Positions 53,083 through 61,680 of a stretch of DNA of 64,000 bases are shown one piece after another. The notes below the pieces were generated by a model. It ran no database searches, was not told the origin of the DNA, and was given only the letters and a program-made list of their open reading frames with translations. The DNA lies in contig NZ_LIXJ01000031.1 of NCBI RefSeq assembly GCF_001905795.1, positions 1 through 64,000 on the forward strand. Direction: 5' to 3'. The stretch is from Streptomyces sp. CB01580 (GTDB lineage: Bacteria; Actinomycetota; Actinomycetes; Streptomycetales; Streptomycetaceae). The position numbers were made by a program, and so were the translations under genes. The first letter of the stretch is position 1, and each line of letters begins with the position of its first letter.

Positions 53083-53667
53083 TCAGGTGGGCAGGCCGGA
53101 CGAGGTTCGGACGAGCTCGCGGACGAGCTCCTCCGCCCGAGGCCATTCGCCGTAACCGGAGGCAGGGTTGAGGTGCCCGACGGGGCCGAGGACCACGAGG
53201 CGGCTCCCCCATGCCCGGGCGAGACCGGCGACGCGATCGGCATCGGCCAGGGGGTCGTTCGTGCTGGCCGCGACGATGCTGGGGAAGGGCAGGGGGGTTC
53301 GCGGTGTTGGCGTCCAGCCGTTTTCGCGCAAGGCTTCCGGACTTGGGTAACCCTCCGGCAGCAGGGTGTCGAAGTCCGGCGGCGCAGCCAACAGCGCCCC
53401 TTTGACAGAACGCTGGTGTCGTTGCGCCCAGTGCACGGTGCTCATCACCCCGGCGCTGTGGGCGACCAGCACAACCGGGCCGGAGATGTCCAACAGCACC
53501 TCGTCCAGGGCTGCGACCTGAGCGTCGCAGCTCAGCCTGTCCCTCTCCAGCGGAGGAACCGTACGGGTGTTTTCGATCTTGTTGCCGAGGATGGTCTGCC
53601 AGTGGTCCGACACGTGGTCACGTAGTCCGGGGACGATCACGACCGTCGGCGATGCGGTGAGGTTCAT
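53083..53667 (-). CDS. RBBP9/YdeN-type serine hydrolase
   Basis: The 194-residue protein is a small alpha/beta hydrolase of the RBBP9/YdeN family. It shows VIVPGLRDHVSDHWQ, the nucleophile S71 in VAHSAG, ASTNDPLAD with the Asp, and GPVGHLNPASG with the His. It probably cleaves a small ester or amide. The ATG at 53667 overlaps the stop of the MFS gene (ATGA), so it is the last gene of the catabolic operon. A fragment of a paralogue lies at 2269-2403. Confidence 0.83.
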   Translation of the reverse strand: MNLTASPTVVIVPGLRDHVSDHWQTILGNKIENTRTVPPLERDRLSCDAQVAALDEVLLDISGPVVLVAHSAGVMSTVHWAQRHQRSVKGALLAAPPDFDTLLPEGYPSPEALRENGWTPTPRTPLPFPSIVAASTNDPLADADRVAGLARAWGSRLVVLGPVGHLNPASGYGEWPRAEELVRELVRTSSGLPT

Positions 53668-54995
53668 GACTGCAACGCCGGGGTCCTGAGGGCGAGGTCC
53701 GGGAGCAGCCCCAGGCGGCGCAGATCTCTTTCGTAGAAGGACTTGCCGATGACGAAAGCCGCGCAGCCCGCGAGCGAGACGAGCGGGACCACCTGCAGGG
53801 CACCGAGCAGACCGATATGGTCCGCGAGTACGCCTGTCACTGCGGGCCCCGGGGCAAGCCCGAGGAGGCTGTTGGCCAGGGTGAGCGTGGCCATGGCCGT
53901 CGCCGCGATGGCGGCAGGGGTCAGATTCGCCACCATGGCGGCCGCCGGGCCGGAGGTACCGGCGGCCACCAGGGTCCCGGCGGCGATCAGCACGAGTTGC
54001 AGCGAGCCGGTCGGCAGGTGGAATCCGGTCATCAGCAGCACGAGCGACCCGAGACTGCAGGCGATCGCGACGGTCCACTTCCGGCTCCCGGTCCGTCGGC
54101 TGAGGCGGTCCGCGACGACCCCGCACAGGACCATGCCGGTGCCGCTGATCAGCGCAAAGACACCGGCAACCAGGCCGGCCTTCGCGGAGGCCATGGAGTA
54201 GTAGCGGTTGAGGAAGCTGGGCATCCAGGCCAGCAGGGCCATCGCGATGAACAACTGCATTCCGCTGCCGATGTAGGCGCAGATGACGGAGACCGAGGAG
54301 AACAGCCGCGGGAGCAGGGTCCGGACGGAGGCGTGTTGCCCGGACGTGCTGCCGTGCTTGCCGGAGGCCGGCCCGAGCCTCTTCTCGGTGACCACGAGGC
54401 CGTAGAGGACGGTCAGGACCAGGCCGAAGATTCCCATGACGCCGAACGCCCAGCGCCAGCCGTATGCCTGCGCCAGGGCACCGCCGGCCGACACAGCCAG
54501 CACAGAACCGAACGACCCTCCCGCCATGAACGCGCCGGCGAGTGTGGCCCGCAGACGGATGGGGAAGACGCTGAGGACCACCGCGATACCGACGCTGCCG
54601 TAGGCCGCCTCTCCGACGCCCACGATGAACCGGCCCAGGAACATCTGGCCGTAGCCGGCGGAAACGGCACAGCCCAGCGTCGCCAGGCTCCACACCAGTG
54701 CGGCGATGACCAGGCTCTTGACCCTGCCCCAGCGGTCCGCCAGCAGCGACAGAGGAAAGGCGAGCACACCGACCATCAGGGCCACGATGCCACTGAGCGA
54801 CCCCAACTGGGCGTCGGAGAGCAGCCATTGCGCCTTCAGCAGGGGAAAGACCACGTTGAGGACCTGCCGCGACATGTAGTCGGACAGCAGGAGCCCGAAA
54901 CTCAGGGCGAACACCAGCCAGGCGTAGCCGCGGGCTACGGCTGGTTCGGCGGGACACGTGTCCGGCACTGTCGTGCCGGTCGTGTGCAGTCCCAT
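53664..54995 (-). CDS. MFS transporter
   Basis: The 443-residue protein has twelve membrane helices and the MFS cytoplasmic loop motif (LLADRWGRVKSL) after helix 2. It belongs to the ACS-type group (anion:cation symporters that import organic acids) by general appearance. It lies 30 bases after the dioxygenase gene and overlaps the hydrolase gene, so it probably imports the substrate of this catabolic cluster. Confidence 0.82.
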   Translation of the reverse strand: MGLHTTGTTVPDTCPAEPAVARGYAWLVFALSFGLLLSDYMSRQVLNVVFPLLKAQWLLSDAQLGSLSGIVALMVGVLAFPLSLLADRWGRVKSLVIAALVWSLATLGCAVSAGYGQMFLGRFIVGVGEAAYGSVGIAVVLSVFPIRLRATLAGAFMAGGSFGSVLAVSAGGALAQAYGWRWAFGVMGIFGLVLTVLYGLVVTEKRLGPASGKHGSTSGQHASVRTLLPRLFSSVSVICAYIGSGMQLFIAMALLAWMPSFLNRYYSMASAKAGLVAGVFALISGTGMVLCGVVADRLSRRTGSRKWTVAIACSLGSLVLLMTGFHLPTGSLQLVLIAAGTLVAAGTSGPAAAMVANLTPAAIAATAMATLTLANSLLGLAPGPAVTGVLADHIGLLGALQVVPLVSLAGCAAFVIGKSFYERDLRRLGLLPDLALRTPALQS

Positions 54996-55025
54996 GGGCG
55001 TTACCTTTCCGTCGCTGCTCAGGGC

Positions 55026-55943
55026 TCAGAAGGGTGTGTCGCCGACGATTCCGGCACGCTCCATCTTGCGGACGGCGGGCCAGTAGTCCTGGACGGCGTA
55101 GTGCTGTGTGGAGCGGTTGTCCCAGATGGCGACGCTGTTCTTCTGCCAGCGCCAGCGCACCTGGTACTCGGGGACGGCCGCCTGGCTGATCAGGTAGGTC
55201 AGCAGGTTGCCCGCCCCGGGGGCGTAGTCCTGGCCGAAGCGGACGTTCTCGGGCGTGTGGTAGTTGACGAAGTGCGTGGTGAAGGCGTTGACGAAGAGGA
55301 TCTTCTCGGCGGTCGCCGGGTGGGTACGGACCACCGGGTGTTCCGGATCGGGGAACTGGGCCTTCAACTGGTGGCGCCGCTCCATCGGCATGCAGGCGCC
55401 GAAGGTCGCCTCGATGCTGTGCCGTGCGCGCAGGCCGGCGATCTGCGTCTTGATGTGCTCGGGCAGCCTGCGGAAGGCCTCGGCCATGTTGACCCAGATC
55501 GTGTCACCGCCCACCTCGGGCGTCTCCACGCAGCGCAGCACCGCTCCCATGGGAGGGCATTCACGCCAGGTCGCGTCGCAGTGGAGCGCGTTCTCGTAGT
55601 GCTCGGGTTTGCTGTTCAGATCCTTGTAGATGCGCACCAGCCCCGGGTGGTCCGGGTCGCTGCCGAGCACCGGGTGGTTCTCCAACGGGCCGAGGCGGGA
55701 GGCGAAGGCGACGTGCTCGGCGCGGGTGATGTCCTGGTCGCGCAGGAAAAGGACCTTGTACTGCAGGAGCAGATTCTTGATCTCGGCGAACAGGTCGTCG
55801 TCACGGCCGGCGTCGCCGAGGTTCACGCCGACGAGCTCGGCGCCGATGGTGCAGGTCAGCGGCTCAACCCTGATCGAGGTGCGAAGGACACCCGGGCGCA
55901 CCAGGGCAGGCGTGTGTTCCCTCGGGCGGACGGTCTGGGACAT
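55026..55943 (-). CDS. TauD/TfdA-family alpha-ketoglutarate-dependent dioxygenase
   Basis: The 305-residue enzyme has the iron-binding HxD (H121, D123 in LHCDATW), the distal His (H281 in STQHYAVQDYW) and a following Arg cluster (RKMERAG) for 2-oxoglutarate. TauD-like enzymes hydroxylate sulfonates, phenoxyacids or related compounds, often cleaving a C-S, C-O or C-N bond. Here it sits in an operon with BKACE, a quinone oxidoreductase and a transporter. The substrate is not known. Confidence 0.87.
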   Translation of the reverse strand: MSQTVRPREHTPALVRPGVLRTSIRVEPLTCTIGAELVGVNLGDAGRDDDLFAEIKNLLLQYKVLFLRDQDITRAEHVAFASRLGPLENHPVLGSDPDHPGLVRIYKDLNSKPEHYENALHCDATWRECPPMGAVLRCVETPEVGGDTIWVNMAEAFRRLPEHIKTQIAGLRARHSIEATFGACMPMERRHQLKAQFPDPEHPVVRTHPATAEKILFVNAFTTHFVNYHTPENVRFGQDYAPGAGNLLTYLISQAAVPEYQVRWRWQKNSVAIWDNRSTQHYAVQDYWPAVRKMERAGIVGDTPF

Positions 55944-55979
55944 GTGCTCACTCCTGGGTTGACGTGCGGGGCACGGCGT

Positions 55980-56951
55980 TCAGAGGACGAAGACGGAAGA
56001 TCCCGTGGTCCGTCCGGCTTCCAGATCGCGGTGTGCCTGTACTGCGTCCTGGAGGGCGTAGCGCTGGTTGATCTCGATCGTGATGCGGCCGGACGAGACG
56101 TGTCCGAACAGTTCGCCCGCCAGGGCATCCCGTTCGGCGGGTTCGGCGATGTAGTCGGCCAGCGCGGGCCGGGTGACGAACAGCGAGCCATGGATGGCCA
56201 GTTGCATGGCGTCGAGCGGTGGGACACCGGAGGCGGTTCCGAAGCACACCAGCAGGCCGCGGCGCTGCAGCGAGGCCATGGATTCGGCGACGGTGTCCCT
56301 TCCGATGCTGTCGAAGACGACCGGAACGCCCTTGCCGTCGGTCAGCTCGCGCACCCGCTCGGCCACGTTCTGGCGCCGGTAGTAGATGATGTGATCGCAG
56401 CCATGGGCCCGGGCGATGTGTGCCTTCTCCTCGCTGGAGACCGTGCCGATCACGGTGAGGCCGAGCAGCTTCGCCCATTGGGAGAAGATGAGGCCGACGC
56501 CGCCGGCCGCTGCGTGAAGCAGCACAGTGTCGCCGGACTTCAGTGGGTGGATTTGACGCAAAAGGTAGGCCGAGGTGAGTCCTCGCATGGTCATCGCAGC
56601 GGCGGTCTCGCAGCTGATCTCCTCCGGCAGCTTCATCAGCGAGTCCGCGGGCATGACCCGCTCCGTGCTGTAAGCGCCCAGTGGGCTGCCGGTGTAGGTC
56701 ACCCGGTCGCCCTCGGCGACGTGACGCACGCCCTCTCCCACGGCCTCGATGACACCGGAAGCCTCGACGCCGAGGCCTGCGGGCAGCGGGGCCGGGTACA
56801 GGCCGGTGCGGAAGTAGGCGTCGGCGAAGTTGAGTCCGACGGCGACGTGCCGGATCCGTACCTCGCCCGGGCCCGGGTCGCCGACGGTGGACTCCTCCCA
56901 CCGCAGGACGTCAGGGCCGCCGGTTTCGTGGAAGCGAATGGCGTGTGCCAT
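55980..56951 (-). CDS. NADPH:quinone oxidoreductase-family enzyme
   Basis: The 323-residue protein is a zinc-free medium-chain dehydrogenase of the quinone oxidoreductase type. It shows NFADAYFRTGLY, the nucleotide-binding AAAGGVGLIFSQWAK near residue 150, and GRTTGSSVFVL at the C-terminus, as is usual. It reduces quinones or enones with NADPH. The ATG at 56951 has GGAG upstream. It follows BKACE by 106 bases in the same operon. Confidence 0.87.
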   Translation of the reverse strand: MAHAIRFHETGGPDVLRWEESTVGDPGPGEVRIRHVAVGLNFADAYFRTGLYPAPLPAGLGVEASGVIEAVGEGVRHVAEGDRVTYTGSPLGAYSTERVMPADSLMKLPEEISCETAAAMTMRGLTSAYLLRQIHPLKSGDTVLLHAAAGGVGLIFSQWAKLLGLTVIGTVSSEEKAHIARAHGCDHIIYYRRQNVAERVRELTDGKGVPVVFDSIGRDTVAESMASLQRRGLLVCFGTASGVPPLDAMQLAIHGSLFVTRPALADYIAEPAERDALAGELFGHVSSGRITIEINQRYALQDAVQAHRDLEAGRTTGSSVFVL

Positions 56952-57057
56952 GAGAGTTGCTCCGTTTGCTCGTGTGTGGGCATGGGCGGTTGCGGGCCGC
57001 CTTGGGCCGGCTGAGGTGGATGCCTTGTCGCCCCGCGACCGCTGCTCGTGGACCGGG

Positions 57058-58116
57058 TCAGCTCTTGACGTCGCGCAGCATGGGGCCGCGCCGGCCGGGG
57101 CGACGGTTGGGCACCATGCCGAGGTGGGCCAGGGTCTCGTCGGCGTCCGAGTACCACTCGCCGATCTTGTAGATCTTCTTCGCCTCCGGTCCGGTGGCGA
57201 TCTCCCGGCCGAGCACGTCGGCGATCTGGACCATCTGTTCAACCTGCTCCACGGAGGACATCCGCTCGCCCTTGTGGCGCCACAGGTTGTCTTCGTTGCC
57301 TACTCGCACGTGCGTGCCCAGTGCGATACCGATGGCGTTCATCGGTGCCACCGCACGCATGGATGCCTCGATGGTGAGCACGGCGCCGTCCGGGACGCGG
57401 CGGATGAACTCGATCAGGTCGGCCGGGTGCCGGCCGGCGAACCCACCGCCGATGGCGACGTAGTTGAGCACCAGCGGCCCGTTGTAGATGCCCTTGCGGA
57501 TCAGCCGCTCCACGGTCTCCAACTGTGCTATGTCGGCGAGTTGGAAGTGCGGCTGGATGTTGTTGGCGCGCAGGCGCTCGAGGTGCTCGAGGTAGAACTC
57601 CGGTCCGGCCTCGACCACCATGTCCCGGTAGGCCTTGTAGTACGTCGGCTTGGCGATCGAGGTGCCCTCGATGTCCTCGTCGTCGAAGAGCTCGACGATG
57701 TTCATCTGGTTGGTGTTGATCGCGATCGTCACCTGGTCGGGACGGGGGGTGATCTCGGCCAGCATGTGGCGGGTGTCGTAGCTGAGCCACTTGGCGTCGG
57801 CACCCTCGTCCTCGGGGGCGAATGAGATCGACCCGCCGATCTGCAGGACCATGTCGGGCACGGCCTCGCGCAGCCGGGCCACCAGCTCGTTGAACATGGA
57901 CATGCGCTTGGATCCGTGACCGTTCAGCTCGCGCACGTGGATGTGCAGAACCGTGGCGCCGGCGTTGTAGCAGTCGACCGCCGCCTGCACGTGCTCGTCC
58001 ATGGTGAGTGGGAGGTCATCGGCGTCACCGGGCAGCCACTCCGGCCCGTAGGGCGCGGCCTGGATGACCAGTTTCTCCTGGTTCTCCGGGTACAGGGAGT
58101 CGTCGAAGAAGTGCAT
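57058..58116 (-). CDS. BKACE (DUF849) beta-keto acid cleavage enzyme
   Basis: The 352-residue protein belongs to the BKACE/DUF849 family. It has the metal-binding LHIHVRE, the GGSISFAPEDEG segment, ASMRAVAPMN and GTHVRVGNEDNLW. BKACEs condense a beta-keto acid with acetyl-CoA, giving acetoacetate and a new CoA ester; 3-keto-5-aminohexanoate and dehydrocarnitine are known substrates. AAAGGAG precedes the ATG at 58116. It is the first gene of a five-gene operon and defines it as a beta-keto acid degradation route. Confidence 0.88.
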   Translation of the reverse strand: MHFFDDSLYPENQEKLVIQAAPYGPEWLPGDADDLPLTMDEHVQAAVDCYNAGATVLHIHVRELNGHGSKRMSMFNELVARLREAVPDMVLQIGGSISFAPEDEGADAKWLSYDTRHMLAEITPRPDQVTIAINTNQMNIVELFDDEDIEGTSIAKPTYYKAYRDMVVEAGPEFYLEHLERLRANNIQPHFQLADIAQLETVERLIRKGIYNGPLVLNYVAIGGGFAGRHPADLIEFIRRVPDGAVLTIEASMRAVAPMNAIGIALGTHVRVGNEDNLWRHKGERMSSVEQVEQMVQIADVLGREIATGPEAKKIYKIGEWYSDADETLAHLGMVPNRRPGRRGPMLRDVKS

Positions 58117-58490
58117 GGTCCGTCTCCTTTGAGGATCGGTCTTCACTTGCTGCACACATCGCTGCCGGCGATGCCAAGCCCTGGGGCGTGGCGAGAGGTG
58201 GAGTGGATGGCAGAGGGGATTTCCGGGCTCGCCGGACAGCCGGATACGATCAGCGGGTTCCGGGCAGATGCGGCTGCGGGCAGGATCCCTGCTCGCCCCG
58301 TGGGGCCGGGAGCCCCCCTTGCGGTAGTGACACATTAAGGGCCGGCCAGGCGGCATGCTTGACGACAGGTGACATCTGATTTACCACTTGGGGACCGCCC
58401 TTCCCCGCCGGCTCGCGCCGCCGGCTCAGGGGGTTCGGCCGAGGTCGCGTGAGCGATCACGGTCCCCGGCAGCGGGTTGACCGCCGGTGC
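58117..58490. promoter_or_regulatory. Intergenic region upstream of the BKACE operon
   Basis: About 370 bases between the AraC gene and the BKACE gene, both on the minus strand. It should hold the operon promoter and binding sites of the AraC regulator. A less G+C-rich stretch lies near 58325-58390. No gene is seen. Confidence 0.4.
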
Positions 58491-59514
58491 TCATTCCTCG
58501 GCGCAGAGTTGCTGCCCGGCCCTTTGGCGGCGCCACTCCCGGGGGCTGCAGCCGAACCGCTCGCTGAACCAGCGGGAGAAAGCGCTGGATGCGGAGAATC
58601 CCAGCAGTCTGGAGATCTCTGTCAACGAGCGGCGCGGGTTCGCCACCAGCTGTTCGGCGAGCTGGGTACGCGTCGCGTTGAGCAGGGAGGAGAAGGTCTC
58701 GCCCGAGGCCGACAGATGCCGGTGAACGGTCCTCCGGTCGACGCCGAGGCTGCATGCGACCTGCTCGATCGAACAGCGCCCGGTCGGCAGCAGGACTTCG
58801 ATCAGCTCGCGCACACGGTCCAGCACGGTCGTGTCCTTCGAGACGGCGATGGACTCGAAATACTGCCGGGCGTAGGTCCGCAGCAGTGGGTCCGACATGG
58901 GGTTGGGAGTGTCGAGGTCGCTGGCGTAGAAGACGATCCCGTTGAAATCCCGGTCGAATTCCACGGCAGGGCCGAAGAAGCGCCGGTGTGTCCGGGTGTC
59001 GGCTGGAGCGCTGTGTGTGAAACACACGGCCACCGGCTGCCACCGAGTACCGAGGAAGGTGCGGAGGACCCGATGGAAGGAGCCCACCGCCAGCTCCACG
59101 GCCTGGCGAGCCGCCATCGTCTCCCCGAGGTTGAGGCTCACCTTGAGGGTGGCCAGGCCGTTCGCCCCGGAGAGCCGGCTGCGGAGCATCTCGTTGTACA
59201 TGTACTCATGACGGACCAGGAGCTCCAGTATGCTGCGGACGTCGGGCTCCTCGCGGATGACCAGGCTGATGCGGCCGAGGTTGGAGAAGCGGCGGCGCTC
59301 GGCAAGGAGCAGTCCGAAGTCCACGCGATGTGAGGCGGTCGCCGAGAGCTCGAGCAACTGGGCCACGGCCACGCCGCAAGATCCATCTGTCCTGGACCGT
59401 GAGATCGACGTGGTTCAGGCCCACATGCTTCATCAGGGACCGCGGGTCGATACCGAGCGACTGGCTGACCTCGACGTAGTTGCTCAGCGCGGCGTTGCGG
59501 ACGAGGGGCTTCAT
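58491..59514 (-). pseudogene. AraC-family regulator with a frameshift
   Basis: The N-terminal part (MKPLVRNAALSNYVEVSQSLGIDP up to HVDLTVQDRW) is read from 59514. The remaining ~290 residues (VAVAQLLELSATASHRVDFG to the C-terminal helix-turn-helix SASSAFSRWFSERFGCSPREWRR) are in another frame. The junction is at about 59375-59390, consistent with one inserted or deleted base. The parts together match arabinose-binding-domain AraC regulators. It is the natural regulator of the BKACE operon. Either it is newly inactive or the sequence contains an error here. Confidence 0.72.
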
Positions 59515-59908
59515 GGGCGCACTCCCAAGGCTCTGTCCCCAGTTGATAAGTCGGATGTCACGTCAGGTCAAGCGGTGAGCCTGGTCGTGACCTAGCGTTG
59601 CACCACCGCGATGGAGCTTGCTGTCCGTATCCCAGTCCCGACCGACAGGAAATTCGACGGAGCACACCATGGCAAAGAGTCCAACCGTTGACCAGACCCG
59701 GAATGCGGTAAGGAACCTCGATTCGGATGGCGTTGGGCGGAAATGCCGGCGCCGAAGTCGTGGGGTTCATCCGCGGGGAGAGGAGAAGGGGCGTGCGTGC
59801 GGTTCTCGGTCCCCGGTCAGCGAGGATTCGCCCGGCTCCGGCTCGGGGCCTCGGCGGCCCCCGCCGCCTCCGGGCGCCGTCATCCACCCAGATCCTAGGG
59901 GAGACCGA
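59515..59908. other. Divergent intergenic region ahead of the CoA ligase
   Basis: Promoters for the AraC gene and the acyl-CoA ligase should lie here. A short plus-strand frame starts at an ATG at 59669 with GGAG just upstream (beginning MAKSPTVDQTRNAVRN). It may be the remains of a lost gene. No other feature is clear. Confidence 0.4.
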
Positions 59909-61414
59909 ATGAACAACCTGGCCATGCTCCTGGCGGAGTCGGCATGGGTCGAAAGCGACCGGGTCGCCGTTCGCCAGGACGATCTGGCCCTCACCTATGC
60001 CCAGCTGAACGACAGGAGCGCCAGGGTCGCCACGCTGCTGCACGCCAAGGGTGTCCGGCCGGAAGATCGGGTGGCGTTGGTCATGCCCAACGCCACCGAA
60101 TTTCCCGTTGCGTACTACGGCGTCCTTCGTGCCGGCGGCGTGGTCGTGCCGATGAATCCGCTGTTGAAGGCCCGTGAAATAGCTTTCGTTCTTCGGGACT
60201 CGGGATCCCGGATCGTGCTGGCGTGCCCCCCGTTCGCAGGCGAGGTCGCTGTGGCGGCGACAGAGGTCGGGGTCGAATGCCTGGTCATGGATCCGACGGC
60301 CTTCGGCTCCCTGATGCAGGCCACCGACCCGATGCCCCGGGTCGTCGACCGTGCGGGGGATGACACGGCCGTGATCCTTTACACCTCGGGCACAACAGGG
60401 ATCCCGAAGGGCGCCGAGTTGACCCACCGCAACCTGATGACCAACGCGGCCACCGCGGCCGAAACGTTGCTCCATGTCGGGCCGAACGACGTCCTGTTCG
60501 GTGGCCTGCCACTGTTCCATGCCTTCGGACAGACCTGCGCTCTCAACACCGCGATCGCTGCCGGGGCGACTCTGACCTTGTTGCCGCGGTTCGATTCCGC
60601 AAAGGCGCTGGAGATCACGCATCGGGACGGGGTCACTGTCTTCCTCGGCGTCCCCACGATGTATACGGCTCTGCTCCACGCCGGGATCCCCGACGGCTAC
60701 GATCTCTCCCGACTGAACTTGGCCGTTTCCGGAGGCGCTTCCCTGCCGGTTGAGGTGCTCCAGCGTTTCGAGCGGGAGTTCGGCGTCACCGTGCTCGAAG
60801 GCTACGGACTCTCGGAGACCGCGCCCGTCGCCGCATTCAACCCTCCGGACCGGCCGCGCAAGGCCGGCTCGATCGGACTGCCCATCCGCGGAGTCGAACT
60901 CGAGCTCGTCGCGGATGATGGCACCACCGTGGGACCGGGTGAGGTCGGCGAGATCACGATCCGCGGCGAGAACGTCATGAAGGGCTACTGGAACCGTCCG
61001 GAGGCGACTGCAGAAGCGATCCGGGACGGGTGGTTTCACAGCGGCGATCTCGCCCGTGTCGACGAGGACGGTTACTACTTCATCGTCGACCGGAAGAAGG
61101 ACCTCATCATCCGTGGCGGATACAACGTCTATCCGCGCGAGATCGAGGAGGTGCTCTACGAACACCCCGCCGTCGCCGAAGCCGCTGTCGTAGGCGTGCC
61201 GCACGAGACCCAGGGAGAGGAGGTGGCCGCCGTGGTGACGCTCCGGAACGGTGCACAGGCCACCGCCGATCAGATACGTGACTACGTCAAACAGCGGGTT
61301 GCTGCCTATAAGTACCCACGGATCGTCACATTCACCGATGGGCTTCCCAAGGGAGCAACGGGCAAGATTCTCAAGCGGGAGATCGTCGTCGAACAGCAGG
61401 CGTCCAAGGCCTGA
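59909..61414 (+). CDS. Long/medium-chain acyl-CoA ligase (AMP-forming)
   Basis: The 501-residue enzyme has the AMP-binding P-loop (ILYTSGTTGIPKGAELTHRN), GYGLSET, the GWFHSGDLARVDEDGYYFIVDR block and the C-terminal GATGKILKRE catalytic lysine. It activates a carboxylic acid with ATP and CoA. GGGGAGA lies just before the ATG at 59909. It diverges from the AraC gene and probably belongs to the same catabolic programme as BKACE and the dioxygenase. Its substrate is unknown. Confidence 0.9.
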   Translation: MNNLAMLLAESAWVESDRVAVRQDDLALTYAQLNDRSARVATLLHAKGVRPEDRVALVMPNATEFPVAYYGVLRAGGVVVPMNPLLKAREIAFVLRDSGSRIVLACPPFAGEVAVAATEVGVECLVMDPTAFGSLMQATDPMPRVVDRAGDDTAVILYTSGTTGIPKGAELTHRNLMTNAATAAETLLHVGPNDVLFGGLPLFHAFGQTCALNTAIAAGATLTLLPRFDSAKALEITHRDGVTVFLGVPTMYTALLHAGIPDGYDLSRLNLAVSGGASLPVEVLQRFEREFGVTVLEGYGLSETAPVAAFNPPDRPRKAGSIGLPIRGVELELVADDGTTVGPGEVGEITIRGENVMKGYWNRPEATAEAIRDGWFHSGDLARVDEDGYYFIVDRKKDLIIRGGYNVYPREIEEVLYEHPAVAEAAVVGVPHETQGEEVAAVVTLRNGAQATADQIRDYVKQRVAAYKYPRIVTFTDGLPKGATGKILKREIVVEQQASKA

Positions 61415-61680
61415 ATGGCCAGGTTCCGTAGTGGCCTTCGTGCCAGGGCGGCGACGCAGAACTCCGGCGTGGTGGCGTCCGCCGATCACGAAGACCTCCC
61501 CGGAAAAACGCGAGGAGCGCGCTGAGCCGCAGCACACCGGGAATGGAACGGCGGTCTGGCCGGCGCCGACGCAGACTGCGGCTGCCGGGAGGGGAAGCGT
61601 GCAACTCACCGCCGAGTGGCGCTCGGTGGCGTGGGCGGTGTTGCGGGAAGGGCCGGTCCGATCCGATTGACTCCTCATCG
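61415..61680. other. Convergent intergenic region
   Basis: About 265 bases between the ligase and the phosphatase. No gene or clear terminator hairpin is recognised. Confidence 0.4.
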
